Assembly (NCBI RefSeq): GCF_002979535.1
Contig: NZ_PCPB01000003.1
Location: 62,001-126,000 of the forward strand
Source: Brevundimonas sp. MYb52
Lineage (GTDB): Bacteria > Pseudomonadota > Alphaproteobacteria > Caulobacterales > Caulobacteraceae
DNA: 64,000 bases
Reading direction: 5' to 3'
The notes below the pieces were generated by a model. That model saw nothing but the letters and a program-made list of their open reading frames with translations, searched no databases and was not told where the DNA came from. Positions 1 to 8,780 of this stretch are shown here, one piece after another; within the stretch, counting starts at the first letter, position 1, and the number at the start of each line of letters is the position of its first letter. Both the position numbers and the translations under genes were made by a program.

Positions 1-378
1 GATCAGGCTGACGGCGGCGACCAGCAGGGCCAGCCAGGTCAGGACCATGCCCGTCACCCGGCCCAGCGACGGCCCCTTCTGGAACAGCAGGCCGAGGGCA
101 TGGATGATCCGGCCCGCGAACAGCACGCCGCCGACGCCGTGGATCAGCAGGGGCGGCGCCCCGACAAAGGCCAACAGGATCAGGCCGCAGATGCCTGCGG
201 GAATATACTCAGAAGCGTTGCCGAAGGCGCGGACGGCGGGCGTCATCTCGGGATTCTGCCCGTCGCCGAACTCGATCATGAAGCGGCGACGACGGCTGAC
301 CACCACGCTGGACAGGACCAGCAGCAGCAGGATCAGCAGCCCGCCCCATAGGGTCGCGGCTTGAATCGACGGGACCAT
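1..378 (-). CDS. MAPEG family membrane protein (3' end cut by window edge)
   Basis: The 126 visible codons start with ATG at 378 and run off the left edge, so the C terminus is missing. The protein begins with a hydrophobic helix (about residues 8-27), then a basic SRRRRF stretch. It carries the MAPEG-type segment FGNASEYIP near residue 53 and two further hydrophobic segments. MAPEG proteins are small integral membrane proteins related to microsomal glutathione transferases. In bacteria their substrate is usually unknown, so glutathione-linked detoxification is only a family-level inference. The start lies 2 nt after the stop of the M14 peptidase, so the two genes are probably co-transcribed. 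Confidence 0.8.
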   Translation of the reverse strand, partial: MVPSIQAATLWGGLLILLLLVLSSVVVSRRRRFMIEFGDGQNPEMTPAVRAFGNASEYIPAGICGLILLAFVGAPPLLIHGVGGVLFAGRIIHALGLLFQKGPSLGRVTGMVLTWLALLVAAVSLI

Positions 379-380
379 GC

Positions 381-2243
381 TCAATTCTCGCGTCCGACGG
401 GATAGAGGCGGAAGCGCTGATCATAGAAGGGCGTGCGCTCGTAGAACCAGGCCAGGCGCGCGTCGCCGTCGGCGGCGAAGGCGGGCTCGGCGGCCAGTTT
501 AGCCTCGAACTCGGCCTTCAGCGCCGGATCGGCGGCCAGCATCTTTTCGGCCAGAGGCGCGATGGCGTAGGCCTCAATATATTCGACGCGGTTCAGCACC
601 TCGGGGAACATGCCCCAGGCGAAGAAGCTTTCCGACGACTGCGGCTCCAGCAGCAGGATAGCCACGTCGCCCATCGGCTGATCGGTCGGCACGCGCACCG
701 AACCGACGGGGAAGGTCCAGTCCTTGGCTTCCGTGCGGACCTCGCTGACCGTGATCGGCACATGACCTTCGTTGGTGCGAGCTGAGACCTTGGGATCGAC
801 CAGACGCAGCATGTCCACGGCCACCGTGCGCGGCGCCGCCAGGGTTTCCATCTGCACGCCGTGGGTTTTCAGCCGCTCGATGATGTCGGCGCGATAGGAC
901 GGCACCCAGTAGGCGGTCGGGCGCTTCAGTGTCAGGGTCGGGCTGGAGCCGAAGTAGGGCACCTGCCACAGCACCGGGTCCGGCTGGCCCAGCCAGCGCA
1001 GTTCGGGACGGCCCGAGGCGACGCTGTCATAGGTGTCATAGAGGATGCCCTTGAAGGGACGGATGCGGGTCGGCTGGTCGTCGCCGTCGAAGTTGGCGGG
1101 CAGTTCGGCGGGACGCAGGGCGCGGTCGGCGCTGATGGCGGCGCGCAGGGACTGCGACTTCTCGGCGAGAACCTTCAGTGCTTCTTCCAGGAAGACATAG
1201 GTGCCCAGAACCCGCTGCTCGTGCGGCTTCAGGCTGTGGTTCTCGATCAGGATGGTCGGGACGTGGGCCGCCGAGCCCCAGCCGTTGGAATAGCGCTCGC
1301 CCAGCCCGCCGTCGTTCATGCCCTTCTTCGGGTCGCGATCGTCGATGGCGAAGACCAGTTCGCCGGGAATGTGGCCTTGCGCTTCCAAAGCGGCGTTCAT
1401 CTCGGGCTTGAAGGCGTCGTCCAGCCACTTTGCGATGGCCGGGCTGCGGCTCCAGACGCCGTCCTCGCCGTTGTAGCCGTAGGTGACGTCGTACTGGTAA
1501 TCGATGCCGTCGGTGACGTGGATGTCGACGTAGAGGTCGGGTTGATACTTGTGGATCAGGCCCATGACGGCCTGCATCTCGGTCTGATCCAGCTTCATGA
1601 AGTCGCGGTTCAGGTTCTGGTTGGTCGCCGTGTGGCGCCAGCCCTGATTGCGCGGTCCGCGCTGGTTGGGGCGGGAATAGGGGCTGGTCCGCTCATGCCC
1701 GTCCACGCTCAGGATCGGGATCAGGATCAGGTTGGCGCGGTCCAGCAGGCTGTCCTTGCCGTAGAAGGCCATGTCGCGCAGCAGCATCATGCCCGCGTCC
1801 TTGCCGTCGATCTCGCCCGGATGGATGCCGGCCTGGGCCAGCAGCACAGGCTTGGACGGGTCCAGCGTGGCTCCGTCCTTCGACGCAATCACCGCATAGA
1901 TGGGGCGGCCTTCAGGCGAGACGCCGAACTGCTCGATGCGGATCAGGTCGCTGGCCGCGTCCAGCCGGTCGAACCAGGCGCGGGTGTCGGCATAGGTGGG
2001 GCTGAAATCATGCGCCGCATCGGCCTCGAACGCCGTGACCCAGGGATCGGAGGCGTCGCGCAGCAGGGCCTTGGAGGCGCCGTTCCACGTCGGCGCGGGC
2101 GGCAGGAAGGCCTGGTCCCAGGGGGCGGCGTTCGGGACGGAAGGGGTCTGGGACATGGCGGGGCTCACGCAGGCGACAAGGGCGGCTACGGCCGCCGCAA
2201 GGAAGTAATCAGGGCGCATGGTTCTTCGTGGGCGCATCGGCAT
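381..2243 (-). CDS. M14 family zinc carboxypeptidase, secreted
   Basis: This is a predicted exported metallocarboxypeptidase of about 620 residues. It has an N-terminal signal segment (basic MRPRR, hydrophobic core, AMS cleavage region). The M14 zinc motif H-P-G-E is visible in QAGIHPGEIDGKD and the third ligand in YVDIHVTDG, with the conserved NLNRDF substrate-binding segment between them. The C-terminal 250 residues form an extra domain of unknown role. I chose ATG 2243 because the longer reading frame from 2279 would overlap the upstream gene. ATG 2237 or 2219 are also possible. Such proteins trim peptides or peptidoglycan-derived peptides in the periplasm. The exact substrate cannot be read from sequence. 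Confidence 0.85.
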   Translation of the reverse strand: MPMRPRRTMRPDYFLAAAVAALVACVSPAMSQTPSVPNAAPWDQAFLPPAPTWNGASKALLRDASDPWVTAFEADAAHDFSPTYADTRAWFDRLDAASDLIRIEQFGVSPEGRPIYAVIASKDGATLDPSKPVLLAQAGIHPGEIDGKDAGMMLLRDMAFYGKDSLLDRANLILIPILSVDGHERTSPYSRPNQRGPRNQGWRHTATNQNLNRDFMKLDQTEMQAVMGLIHKYQPDLYVDIHVTDGIDYQYDVTYGYNGEDGVWSRSPAIAKWLDDAFKPEMNAALEAQGHIPGELVFAIDDRDPKKGMNDGGLGERYSNGWGSAAHVPTILIENHSLKPHEQRVLGTYVFLEEALKVLAEKSQSLRAAISADRALRPAELPANFDGDDQPTRIRPFKGILYDTYDSVASGRPELRWLGQPDPVLWQVPYFGSSPTLTLKRPTAYWVPSYRADIIERLKTHGVQMETLAAPRTVAVDMLRLVDPKVSARTNEGHVPITVSEVRTEAKDWTFPVGSVRVPTDQPMGDVAILLLEPQSSESFFAWGMFPEVLNRVEYIEAYAIAPLAEKMLAADPALKAEFEAKLAAEPAFAADGDARLAWFYERTPFYDQRFRLYPVGREN

Positions 2244-2268
2244 CGTCTGGCAAGTCTCCGGAAGGGTC

Positions 2269-2898
2269 TCAGCCCGCACCCAGGGCTGGGGACCAGCCGC
2301 CGGCAGCGGCCAGGGCGGCGGCGGACTTGGCCATGCCCCACAGGCTGTAGATCAGGACGACGGCCAGAGCGGCAACCGCGACCCGCCGCCAGGGGGCAAA
2401 GGCTGCGGTCGCCGTGCCGACCACGAAGATGGCGACCCCGCTCCATAGCGTCACAGAGTTGGCTACCTTAGCGAAGCCGGGGTTCATCTGGCCCAGAATG
2501 ATGACCATGACTGCGACGATCAGATTGGCGGCCAGGATGCAGCCGAAGACCAGCTTGCGGTGGGCCCAGAAGTGGGCGTCCAGATCGACGCGCTCATGCG
2601 CGCCCTCGGCCGAGACGCGGGGGAAGGTGACGCTGGCGGCCACATAGAAGGTCGCGGCGATCATCAGGCTGACCAGGAGCAGGAAGGTGTTGAACGGCGC
2701 CCCGCGAAAGATCACCCAGGCCTGGTTCCAGAAGGTGGCGATGTCGATGGCCACGAACAGGGCCAGGGCCGGGGTCAGCCAGCCGAAGCGGATGCGCTCG
2801 CGCTCATGCAGCACCCGCGCAAAACCGCCGACCAATTCGGCCACCGACAGGCCCAGCAGCAGGCCGTAAAAGCTGAAGAAGAACTCGAATGCGCTCAA
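2269..2898 (-). CDS. Polytopic membrane protein of unknown function
   Basis: The 209-residue protein has about six hydrophobic segments (roughly residues 4-22, 42-60, 72-92, 118-136, 148-168 and 172-192). The N terminus, FFSFYGLLLGLSVAELVGG, matches a widespread style of uncharacterised alphaproteobacterial membrane proteins. I recognise no catalytic motif. It lies just upstream of the M14 peptidase and ends 25 nt before that gene's chosen start, so the two are probably one transcript. Confidence 0.75.
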   Translation of the reverse strand: MSAFEFFFSFYGLLLGLSVAELVGGFARVLHERERIRFGWLTPALALFVAIDIATFWNQAWVIFRGAPFNTFLLLVSLMIAATFYVAASVTFPRVSAEGAHERVDLDAHFWAHRKLVFGCILAANLIVAVMVIILGQMNPGFAKVANSVTLWSGVAIFVVGTATAAFAPWRRVAVAALAVVLIYSLWGMAKSAAALAAAGGWSPALGAG

Positions 2899-2978
2899 CG
2901 TCGCCCCCTGGCCTTGCGTCGAACGGTGAAGCTAGACGGATCAGGCGCTAATCGCCAGAGCGAGCGAGGCGAGGACAA

Positions 2979-3006
2979 GATCCCCGGCGTCGAAGCGCCG
3001 GGGATC
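2979..3006 (-). terminator. Perfect 11-bp hairpin after the DUF3829 lipoprotein gene
   Basis: GATCCCCGGCG at 2979-2989 pairs with CGCCGGGGATC at 2996-3006 around a 6-nt loop. It sits 6 nt beyond the stop of the minus-strand gene ending at 3013. There is no clear T-run after it, so termination may be partial or the stem may protect the mRNA 3' end. Confidence 0.55.
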
Positions 3007-3012
3007 GGGCGT

Positions 3013-3942
3013 TTACGCCGGCAGTTCCACGCGGTTCATATTGCCGATGGCGCTGTTGTAGCTGTCCACGACCTGCTCACGATAGCCGTCGGCTCCGGTC
3101 TGCTTGAAGTCGCGATACTCGCCGATCATGCCGCTGAGGTTGTCGGCGATGCTGTTCAGGGTGGACTTGTTGCGATTGTCCGAGGGCATCTTGGCCTGTT
3201 CCTCGCGCAGCTTGGCGACGGCGGCCTCCATTTCGGGCAGCAGGCGATCCGCCTCGGCGGCGTTGTTCTCCATCACCGCATTGGTGAAGAAGTCGGCCTT
3301 CTGCATGGCCTCCAGCACGCTGGCCTCGGCGGCGTGTCCGGCCTTGCGCATGGCTTCCATCTTGGCGGCGTTGGTGGCGCGTTGATACTCTGACAGGGCG
3401 GTGTCCAGGGTTTCGATGCCGGCGACGCTGCCTTGGTAGGCCTGCATCAGGGCGGCGTGGGCGCCCTTGGCCTTGGCCAGTCCGTCCTCGCGATAGGCGC
3501 GCGCTTCGAAATAGGGGTCCAGCGTGCGCCATTGGGCGAGAAGCGCCTCCAGTTGCGGGATCAGCCTGTCGACCGCCTCGTCCGCCTTCTTGCCCTGAGC
3601 GCCGCCGTTCAGGGCGCGCCCTTCCTTCAGTTTCTCGATAGCGCCTTCCAGGTGCGAGATGTTCTCGGGGAAGTGGATCGAGGCCGTGGCGGCGGCGTTC
3701 GGAATGTCCAGCTTCTGATACTCGCCGAAGTATTTCGGCACGCCCCACGGATCATCGATCAGCGCGTTGAACGCGTCGATGTAAAGATTCATCTTCTCTT
3801 GCGTGGCTTCGCTGCCCGCCGCCTGGGCGGTGGACTGGGGTCTCGGATTGTCGCCGTTCGCCTTGTTGTCGCTACAGGCGGACAGGCTGAGAGCGGCGGC
3901 GAATGCGAGCGTGACGGCGCTGGCGCCGGTGCGTGAAATCAT
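3013..3942 (-). CDS. YiiG/DUF3829 family lipoprotein
   Basis: The protein of about 309 residues starts with a lipoprotein signal ending in the lipobox LSAC (lipidated Cys near residue 23), so it should be membrane-anchored in the envelope. The mature part is rich in alpha-helix and contains the DUF3829-like features NLYIDAFNALID and YFGEYQKLD. It resembles E. coli YiiG, whose function is unknown. I took ATG 3942, which gives a compact signal peptide. ATG 3957 and 3978 are in frame upstream. The gene stands alone, with a hairpin after it and a separate UbiD operon upstream. Confidence 0.75.
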   Translation of the reverse strand: MISRTGASAVTLAFAAALSLSACSDNKANGDNPRPQSTAQAAGSEATQEKMNLYIDAFNALIDDPWGVPKYFGEYQKLDIPNAAATASIHFPENISHLEGAIEKLKEGRALNGGAQGKKADEAVDRLIPQLEALLAQWRTLDPYFEARAYREDGLAKAKGAHAALMQAYQGSVAGIETLDTALSEYQRATNAAKMEAMRKAGHAAEASVLEAMQKADFFTNAVMENNAAEADRLLPEMEAAVAKLREEQAKMPSDNRNKSTLNSIADNLSGMIGEYRDFKQTGADGYREQVVDSYNSAIGNMNRVELPA

Positions 3943-4083
3943 GCGTGGCTTCCCCATCAACCGATCGGCGCGCCCCAAGCGTCACCGTCCCTTCGGCGTC
4001 AGGAGAACGTCGATCAGGCAAGAGGGTTCTCGCTCGGGAAGCGAATTTACAATCGTTTCGCAGGGCCGTCGTCGGAACCGGGA

Positions 4084-5616
4084 TCAGGATTTCCAGATCG
4101 GGGTCCCGTCGCCCGGCAATCCGAGGCGGTCCCACAGGTCGTTGACCCGCTCGACCACGGCCTCGTCCATGCGGATCTCCTCGCCCCATTCGCGCTTGGT
4201 CTCGGGCTCCCACTTGTCGGTGGCGTCCAGACCGATCTTGGAGCCCAGGCCGCTCTCGGGACTGGCGAAGTCCAGATAGTCGATGGGGGTGTTCTCGATG
4301 ACGGTGATGTCGCGCGCCGGGTCCATCTTGGTCGAGACGGCCCACATGACGTCCTTCCAGTCGCGGGCGTTGATGTCGTCGTCCACCACGATGATCCACT
4401 TGGTGTACATGAACTGCCGCAGATAGCTCCAGCAGCCCATCATCACGCGCTTGGCGTGACCCGGATAAGCCTTCTTCATCGACACCACGGCGATGCGATA
4501 GCTGCACCCCTCGGGCGGCAGCCAGAAGTCGGTGATCTCAGGGAACTGCTGGCGGATCAGGGGGATGAAGACCTCGTTCAGCGCCTCGCCCAGCACGCTC
4601 GGCTCATCCGGCGGACGGCCGGTGAAGGTGGTCAGATAGATGGGGTCCTTGCGCATGGTGATGGCGCTGACCTGGAAGACCGGGAACTTCTCGACCGAGT
4701 TGTAGTAGCCGGTGTGGTCGCCGTAGGGGCCTTCGTCCTCGAACTCGTCCAGCAGGACGTGGCCTTCCAGCACGATCTCGGCGTTGGCCGGGACCATCAG
4801 CGGCACGGTCTTGCACGGGACCAGTTCGGCCTTGGAGCCGCGCATCAGGCCGGCGAACTGATACTCCGACAGGGTTTCCGGCACCGGGGTCACGGCGGCC
4901 AAGATGGTGCCGGGGTCGGCGCCGAGGACCACGGCGCAGGGCAGGGGCTCGCGCTTTCCGGCCTTCTTGTGCCGGGCGTAGTGCTGGGCGCCGCCGCGAT
5001 GGGCCAGCCAGCGCATGATGGCCTTGTCCTTGCCCAGGACCTGCATCCGATAGATGCCCAGGTTGAAGTCGTCCTCGCGGTCGTCCGACGGCCCCTTGGT
5101 CACGACCAGGCCCCAGGTGATCAGGGGCGCGGGCTCGCCCGGCCAGCAGCCCTGGATCGGCAGGCTGGTCAGGTCGATCTGATCGCCCTTCAGCACCACC
5201 TCCTGCACCGGGGCCTTCTTCACCGTCTTGGGCCGCATGGACATGACGGTCTGGGCCAGCGGCAGCATCTCCATGGCGTCGCCGAGACCGCGCGGCGGCG
5301 TCGGGTTACGCAGGAAGGCCAGCAGTTCGCCGACCTCGCGCAGCTCGCCCGCCGTGGTGCGCGCCTTGCCCTCCAGCGTCACGCCCATGGCGACGCGCTT
5401 CACCGTGCCGAACAGGTTGGCCAGGCAGGGGATGGGGCTGATGGTGCCGTCCGGCATGACCGGCTTCTCGAACAGGACCGCCGGGCCGCCGTTCCTCAGC
5501 AGCCGCGTCTGGATCTCGGTCATCTCCAGATGGGTGGAGACGGGCTCGGACACACGAACCAGTTCGCCGTCGGCTTCGAGGGTCGCAATGAAATCGCGCA
5601 GGGACTTATAGGCCAT
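4084..5616 (-). CDS. ubiD: UbiD family decarboxylase (3-octaprenyl-4-hydroxybenzoate carboxy-lyase)
   Basis: The 510-residue protein has the usual UbiD length. It carries recognisable UbiD segments: [10 protein letters not shown], the [10 protein letters not shown] stretch, the acidic [13 protein letters not shown] segment with a conserved active-site Glu, and the C-terminal [17 protein letters not shown]. UbiD uses prenylated FMN to decarboxylate polyprenyl-4-hydroxybenzoate in ubiquinone synthesis. The cofactor-making partner UbiX is not in this window. COQ9, another ubiquinone factor, lies about 55 kb away. ATG 5616 (MAYKSLRDF) is the family-like start, although the frame stays open further upstream. 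It follows the Pr6Pr gene by 10 nt and is probably co-transcribed with it. Confidence 0.93.
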   Translation of the reverse strand: MAYKSLRDFIATLEADGELVRVSEPVSTHLEMTEIQTRLLRNGGPAVLFEKPVMPDGTISPIPCLANLFGTVKRVAMGVTLEGKARTTAGELREVGELLAFLRNPTPPRGLGDAMEMLPLAQTVMSMRPKTVKKAPVQEVVLKGDQIDLTSLPIQGCWPGEPAPLITWGLVVTKGPSDDREDDFNLGIYRMQVLGKDKAIMRWLAHRGGAQHYARHKKAGKREPLPCAVVLGADPGTILAAVTPVPETLSEYQFAGLMRGSKAELVPCKTVPLMVPANAEIVLEGHVLLDEFEDEGPYGDHTGYYNSVEKFPVFQVSAITMRKDPIYLTTFTGRPPDEPSVLGEALNEVFIPLIRQQFPEITDFWLPPEGCSYRIAVVSMKKAYPGHAKRVMMGCWSYLRQFMYTKWIIVVDDDINARDWKDVMWAVSTKMDPARDITVIENTPIDYLDFASPESGLGSKIGLDATDKWEPETKREWGEEIRMDEAVVERVNDLWDRLGLPGDGTPIWKS

Positions 5617-5626
5617 GCGCTGACGC

Positions 5627-6265
5627 TTAGGCGGACGCGAGGCGTCTGTCACGTCGTCCGAAGGTGCGATCAATGGCCACGACGATCAGACCCACGATCA
5701 GGAAGAAGACCAGCAGCCCCACGAAATAGACCATGGCCTTGCCCAGTCCCAACTGATCCACGTCCACGAACCAGTAGGGCCACCAGCCGCTCAGCTTGCC
5801 GTGCAACAGGGTCCAGCCGCCATAGACCAGCACGACCACCAGCCACCGGGCCGGATCGACCCAGCGCAGCCGCCCCTTGGGCGTGAAGACCAGCCAGTCG
5901 ACGGCGAAGGCGATCGGCATGACGTAGTGCAGCAGGTTGTTGGCGACCAGCGACCAGCCCTGCGGGTTCCAGGTCGGGGCCAGCAGGAAGTGATAAACCA
6001 CCCCAACCACGACGATATACATGGTCACCGCGGCCCGGACGCTCTCGCTCAGAGACCAGCGTCCCAGCCGGCTGTTCGGCGCAACGGCCGGCGCCGTCAG
6101 GGCCAGGGCGACCATGAGATTCGACAGGATGGTGAAGTAGCTGAAGAAGTTCAGCGTCAGCTCGCCCGCGCCCATGTGCGGATTGCCGCCCAGCATCAGC
6201 CCGTATTGCAGGCCCAGGGCAAACCAGCCGACCAGGGCGGCGATCGCGCGATAGAGCCGGGCCAT
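5627..6265 (-). CDS. Pr6Pr family membrane protein
   Basis: The 212-residue protein has six hydrophobic segments and the family hallmarks [13 protein letters not shown], a [17 protein letters not shown] loop, and the [10 protein letters not shown] histidine segment. Pr6Pr proteins are bacterial relatives of the AIG1/Far-17a (FAR) membrane hydrolase superfamily. The bacterial function is unproven. Its ATG at 6265 overlaps the stop of the small XRE gene by one base (TGATG), which indicates translational coupling. The stop lies 10 nt before ubiD. Confidence 0.82.
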   Translation of the reverse strand: MARLYRAIAALVGWFALGLQYGLMLGGNPHMGAGELTLNFFSYFTILSNLMVALALTAPAVAPNSRLGRWSLSESVRAAVTMYIVVVGVVYHFLLAPTWNPQGWSLVANNLLHYVMPIAFAVDWLVFTPKGRLRWVDPARWLVVVLVYGGWTLLHGKLSGWWPYWFVDVDQLGLGKAMVYFVGLLVFFLIVGLIVVAIDRTFGRRDRRLASA

Positions 6266-6513
6266 CAGTATTCCGGCCTGTCGGCCGCCAGCGCCCACAC
6301 CGGCAGGCGAAGGGCGCGGGTGGCGGCGTCGATGCCGGCGGAATCCAGATGCTCGCGCCCCGCTTCGATACGGCGCAGGGCCTCGGGCGTCAGGTCGAGG
6401 GCGGCGGCCAGATCGTCGGCCGCGACGCCCCTGTGGTCTCGCCAGCGCCGGATGCGGGCGCCGACGACGGCGTCCATCGGATCAATCCCCGGAAAGCCCA
6501 GAACCGAACCCAT
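6265..6513 (-). CDS. Small XRE-type helix-turn-helix protein
   Basis: The 82-residue protein consists almost entirely of one helix-turn-helix domain: VGARIRRWRDHRGVAADDLAAAL followed by the recognition-helix region LTPEALRRIEAGRE. It has no effector domain. It is coupled by a TGATG overlap to the Pr6Pr membrane protein downstream. A regulator of its own operon is a reasonable inference, but nothing in the sequence proves it. The fold also occurs in antitoxins, but no toxin gene is next to it. Confidence 0.72.
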   Translation of the reverse strand: MGSVLGFPGIDPMDAVVGARIRRWRDHRGVAADDLAAALDLTPEALRRIEAGREHLDSAGIDAATRALRLPVWALAADRPEY

Positions 6514-6552
6514 GGCGTCCTCCCCGACGCTGCGTCCTGTGACGCGTTTGGA

Positions 6553-7407
6553 TCAGCTATCCTGATCCCAATGGAAGGCCTCGTCCAGCCAGTCGCCCAG
6601 GCGGCCATCGGGACGGGCCAGGGCGTGGATGCGGGCCATCTCGTCCGCCGACAGTTCGAAGTCGAAGATGTCGAAGCTCTCGCGGGCGCGCTCGACCTTG
6701 GTGGTGCGCGGGATGGCGATGACGCCCTGCTGGATGAACCAGCGCAGGGTGACCTGGCCGTTGGTCTTGCCGTGGGTCTTGGCGATCTCGCCGATCACGG
6801 CGTCGTCGGCGATCTTGCCCTGGGCCAGGGGCGACCAGGCGGTGATGGACGAGCCCAGCTCGCGCGCCGTCTCGATCAGGGTCTTCTGCGACAGATAGGG
6901 GTGATACTCGACCTGGTTGGTCACCAGAGGCGCCTTCGACAGGACCGCCGCCTCGCGGAACTGGGGCGAGGGGAAGTTGGACAGGCCGATGTGTTTGGTG
7001 AAGCCCTGTTCCTGCGCCGCGTTCAGGGCGCCGATGGTCTCGGCGAACGAGGGATGCGGCTTGGGCCAGTGCAACAGCAGCAGGTCGGGCGTCAGGCCCA
7101 GGCTGATCGCAGACTCTTCGGCCTGGCGCAGCAGGGCGTCGCGATGGAAATGCTCAACCCAGACCTTGGTGGTGACGAAGATCTCGTCGCGGGCCACGAT
7201 GCCTTCCGCCACGGCGTCGGCGATGCCATCGCCCACGGCCTTTTCGTTCTTGTAGATCCAGGCCGTGTCGATGTGGCGATAGCCGATGCGCAGGGCCTCA
7301 TGAACCATGCGCCGCGCCTCGTCCGGTTCCAGCATCCAGGTGCCGAAACCCAGCAGGGGGATCTCTACGCCCGAGGCGATGATGGTCGGCTGGTCGGAAT
7401 AGGGCAT
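6553..7407 (-). CDS. Aldo/keto reductase (2,5-diketo-D-gluconate reductase-like)
   Basis: The 284-residue protein is an NADPH-dependent carbonyl reductase of the AKR superfamily. The catalytic tetrad is visible as Asp47 and Tyr52 in HIDTAWIYKNE, Lys81 in FVTTKVW, and His113 in LLLHWPK. The cofactor-binding end IPRTTKVER is also present. The single-domain length fits the DkgA/DkgB group. ATG 7407 (MPYSDQP) was chosen because the longer frame lacks family similarity at its N terminus. It is 44 nt downstream of an alpha/beta hydrolase gene on the same strand, probably in one operon. Confidence 0.9.
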   Translation of the reverse strand: MPYSDQPTIIASGVEIPLLGFGTWMLEPDEARRMVHEALRIGYRHIDTAWIYKNEKAVGDGIADAVAEGIVARDEIFVTTKVWVEHFHRDALLRQAEESAISLGLTPDLLLLHWPKPHPSFAETIGALNAAQEQGFTKHIGLSNFPSPQFREAAVLSKAPLVTNQVEYHPYLSQKTLIETARELGSSITAWSPLAQGKIADDAVIGEIAKTHGKTNGQVTLRWFIQQGVIAIPRTTKVERARESFDIFDFELSADEMARIHALARPDGRLGDWLDEAFHWDQDS

Positions 7408-7451
7408 GGGTGGCTCCGCGCGGTCAGGGAGCGCTCGATATAGGCGCCGCT

Positions 7452-8318
7452 TCAGCCGCTGCCATTGTCCAGCCAGTGGAAAATCTGATCCCACAAAGGC
7501 TCCATGCCTTTGCGAAAGGCCCCTTCGTGGCCGATGCGGCGCACGCCGAAGTCAGCCGGGGCGTGGACGCTGATCTCGGACGGGGCGTGGGGATAGACGC
7601 TCAGCAGGTCGCGCGCGGTATTGGGCGTGGCGATGGGATCGTCGGTGAAGATCCACGAACGGATCGGGGCGGTCACGGCCTCGTAGTGGTGCGGCCGCAG
7701 CGTCGTCTCCAACTCGCGCGAGAAGTATTCTCGCTTCAGGCACCAGCGCCGCCAGGTGGTGAAGACTCCGCGCGGCAGGTCGGTCCCGCCCCACAGGCCA
7801 CCGCCCTTGATATAGCCGTGCCGCATCAGGCTGAACGGACCGAAGCCCAGCCAGAAGAAGAGCTCCATCGGGTTGTAGGATCGGTGATGCCCGCCCCACC
7901 AGCCGGTGCCGACCGAGACGAAGGCGTGGCGGTCGATCCGGTCCTGATTGCCCATGAAGCCTAGGAAATGCCCGCCGACACTGTGCCCGACATGGACGAC
8001 CCGCAGGCCGGGCGCCGCTTCGATCAGGGCGTCCAGTGCCGCGGGCATGTCCAGTCGGCCCCAGTCGGGATAATCCATCCTCATGGCCTTCAGGTCGTCA
8101 GGCCGCGATCCGGCGATGCCGCGAAAATCATAGGTCAGCACCGCCGCGCCCCGCTCGGCCATGTGCCGCGCGAACCGCTCATAAAAGCCCTTGGGGAAGC
8201 CGGTCCCCGATGACATCAGCACCGCAATACTCGGCTCAGTCGCCGACACCAGCCGCATCGACAGCGGATAGCCGTCAGCGGCGAGAGCGGTGAAATCGCG
8301 GGTCACGAGTTCGGTCAT
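7452..8318 (-). CDS. Alpha/beta hydrolase
   Basis: The 288-residue protein has the alpha/beta-hydrolase nucleophile elbow GHSVGG with Ser113, the oxyanion region SSGTGFPKGFY near residue 37, and a C-terminal His in GVRRIGHEGAF. It resembles the serine-aminopeptidase/YheT-like group of uncharacterised hydrolases (COG4757 type). No signal peptide is visible, so it is probably cytoplasmic. The substrate is unknown. It heads the minus-strand run that continues through the aldo/keto reductase. Confidence 0.82.
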   Translation of the reverse strand: MTELVTRDFTALAADGYPLSMRLVSATEPSIAVLMSSGTGFPKGFYERFARHMAERGAAVLTYDFRGIAGSRPDDLKAMRMDYPDWGRLDMPAALDALIEAAPGLRVVHVGHSVGGHFLGFMGNQDRIDRHAFVSVGTGWWGGHHRSYNPMELFFWLGFGPFSLMRHGYIKGGGLWGGTDLPRGVFTTWRRWCLKREYFSRELETTLRPHHYEAVTAPIRSWIFTDDPIATPNTARDLLSVYPHAPSEISVHAPADFGVRRIGHEGAFRKGMEPLWDQIFHWLDNGSG

Positions 8319-8369
8319 GGGGTCCGTCCTGTTTGGAAACGAACTCTAGGCGATTGACGCGGCGTCAGG

Positions 8370-8780
8370 TCAAGCGGTCGCGGCGACATCAAGCGCCGTG
8401 ACCGCCGGCGCCAGGTTGCGCTGCGTCTGGACCGGGCCCGACCAGTCGCCGTGGATCACCCAGCGTCCAGAGATGCTGTTCCCGTCCGCCGATATGGCAC
8501 CGACATAGTCGATGGTGTGGGTCTGCCCGCCGCCGTTCGGAAACTTGGTGAAGACCAATTGGCCGTCGAAGTGATGGCCTTCCAATCGCGCCGGGATTGG
8601 CGGCGCGCCGGCGGGACCAAGGGCGTCGGGCTCCAGTGTCGAGCCCGTGACGTCGCCGCCCGCGTCGTGGAGCTGCGCCTCGAACGGGGTGGGAGGCAGG
8701 TCGTCGAACGGATTGAACTCCGCATCTACCGGGTAGAAATAGACGCCGGTCCAGCGACCGGAGAGATCGGCGGATTTCAA
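8370..8780 (-). CDS. Small conserved protein of unknown function
   Basis: The 136-residue protein is soluble, with SGRWTGVYFYPVD at the N terminus and a repeat-like ISGRWVIHGDWSGP near the C terminus, suggesting a small beta-barrel. I recognise no enzyme motif. Its ATG overlaps the stop of the upstream GETHG-domain gene by 4 nt (ATGA), so the two are translationally coupled and probably work together. Confidence 0.6.
   Translation of the reverse strand: MKSADLSGRWTGVYFYPVDAEFNPFDDLPPTPFEAQLHDAGGDVTGSTLEPDALGPAGAPPIPARLEGHHFDGQLVFTKFPNGGGQTHTIDYVGAISADGNSISGRWVIHGDWSGPVQTQRNLAPAVTALDVAATA

Noticed and set aside
861..2471. 536-codon open frame on the plus strand opposite the M14 peptidase
   Set aside because: It is antisense to a gene with clear zinc motifs, has no recognisable domain and shows the Gly/Val/Gln-rich bias typical of GC-rich shadow frames.
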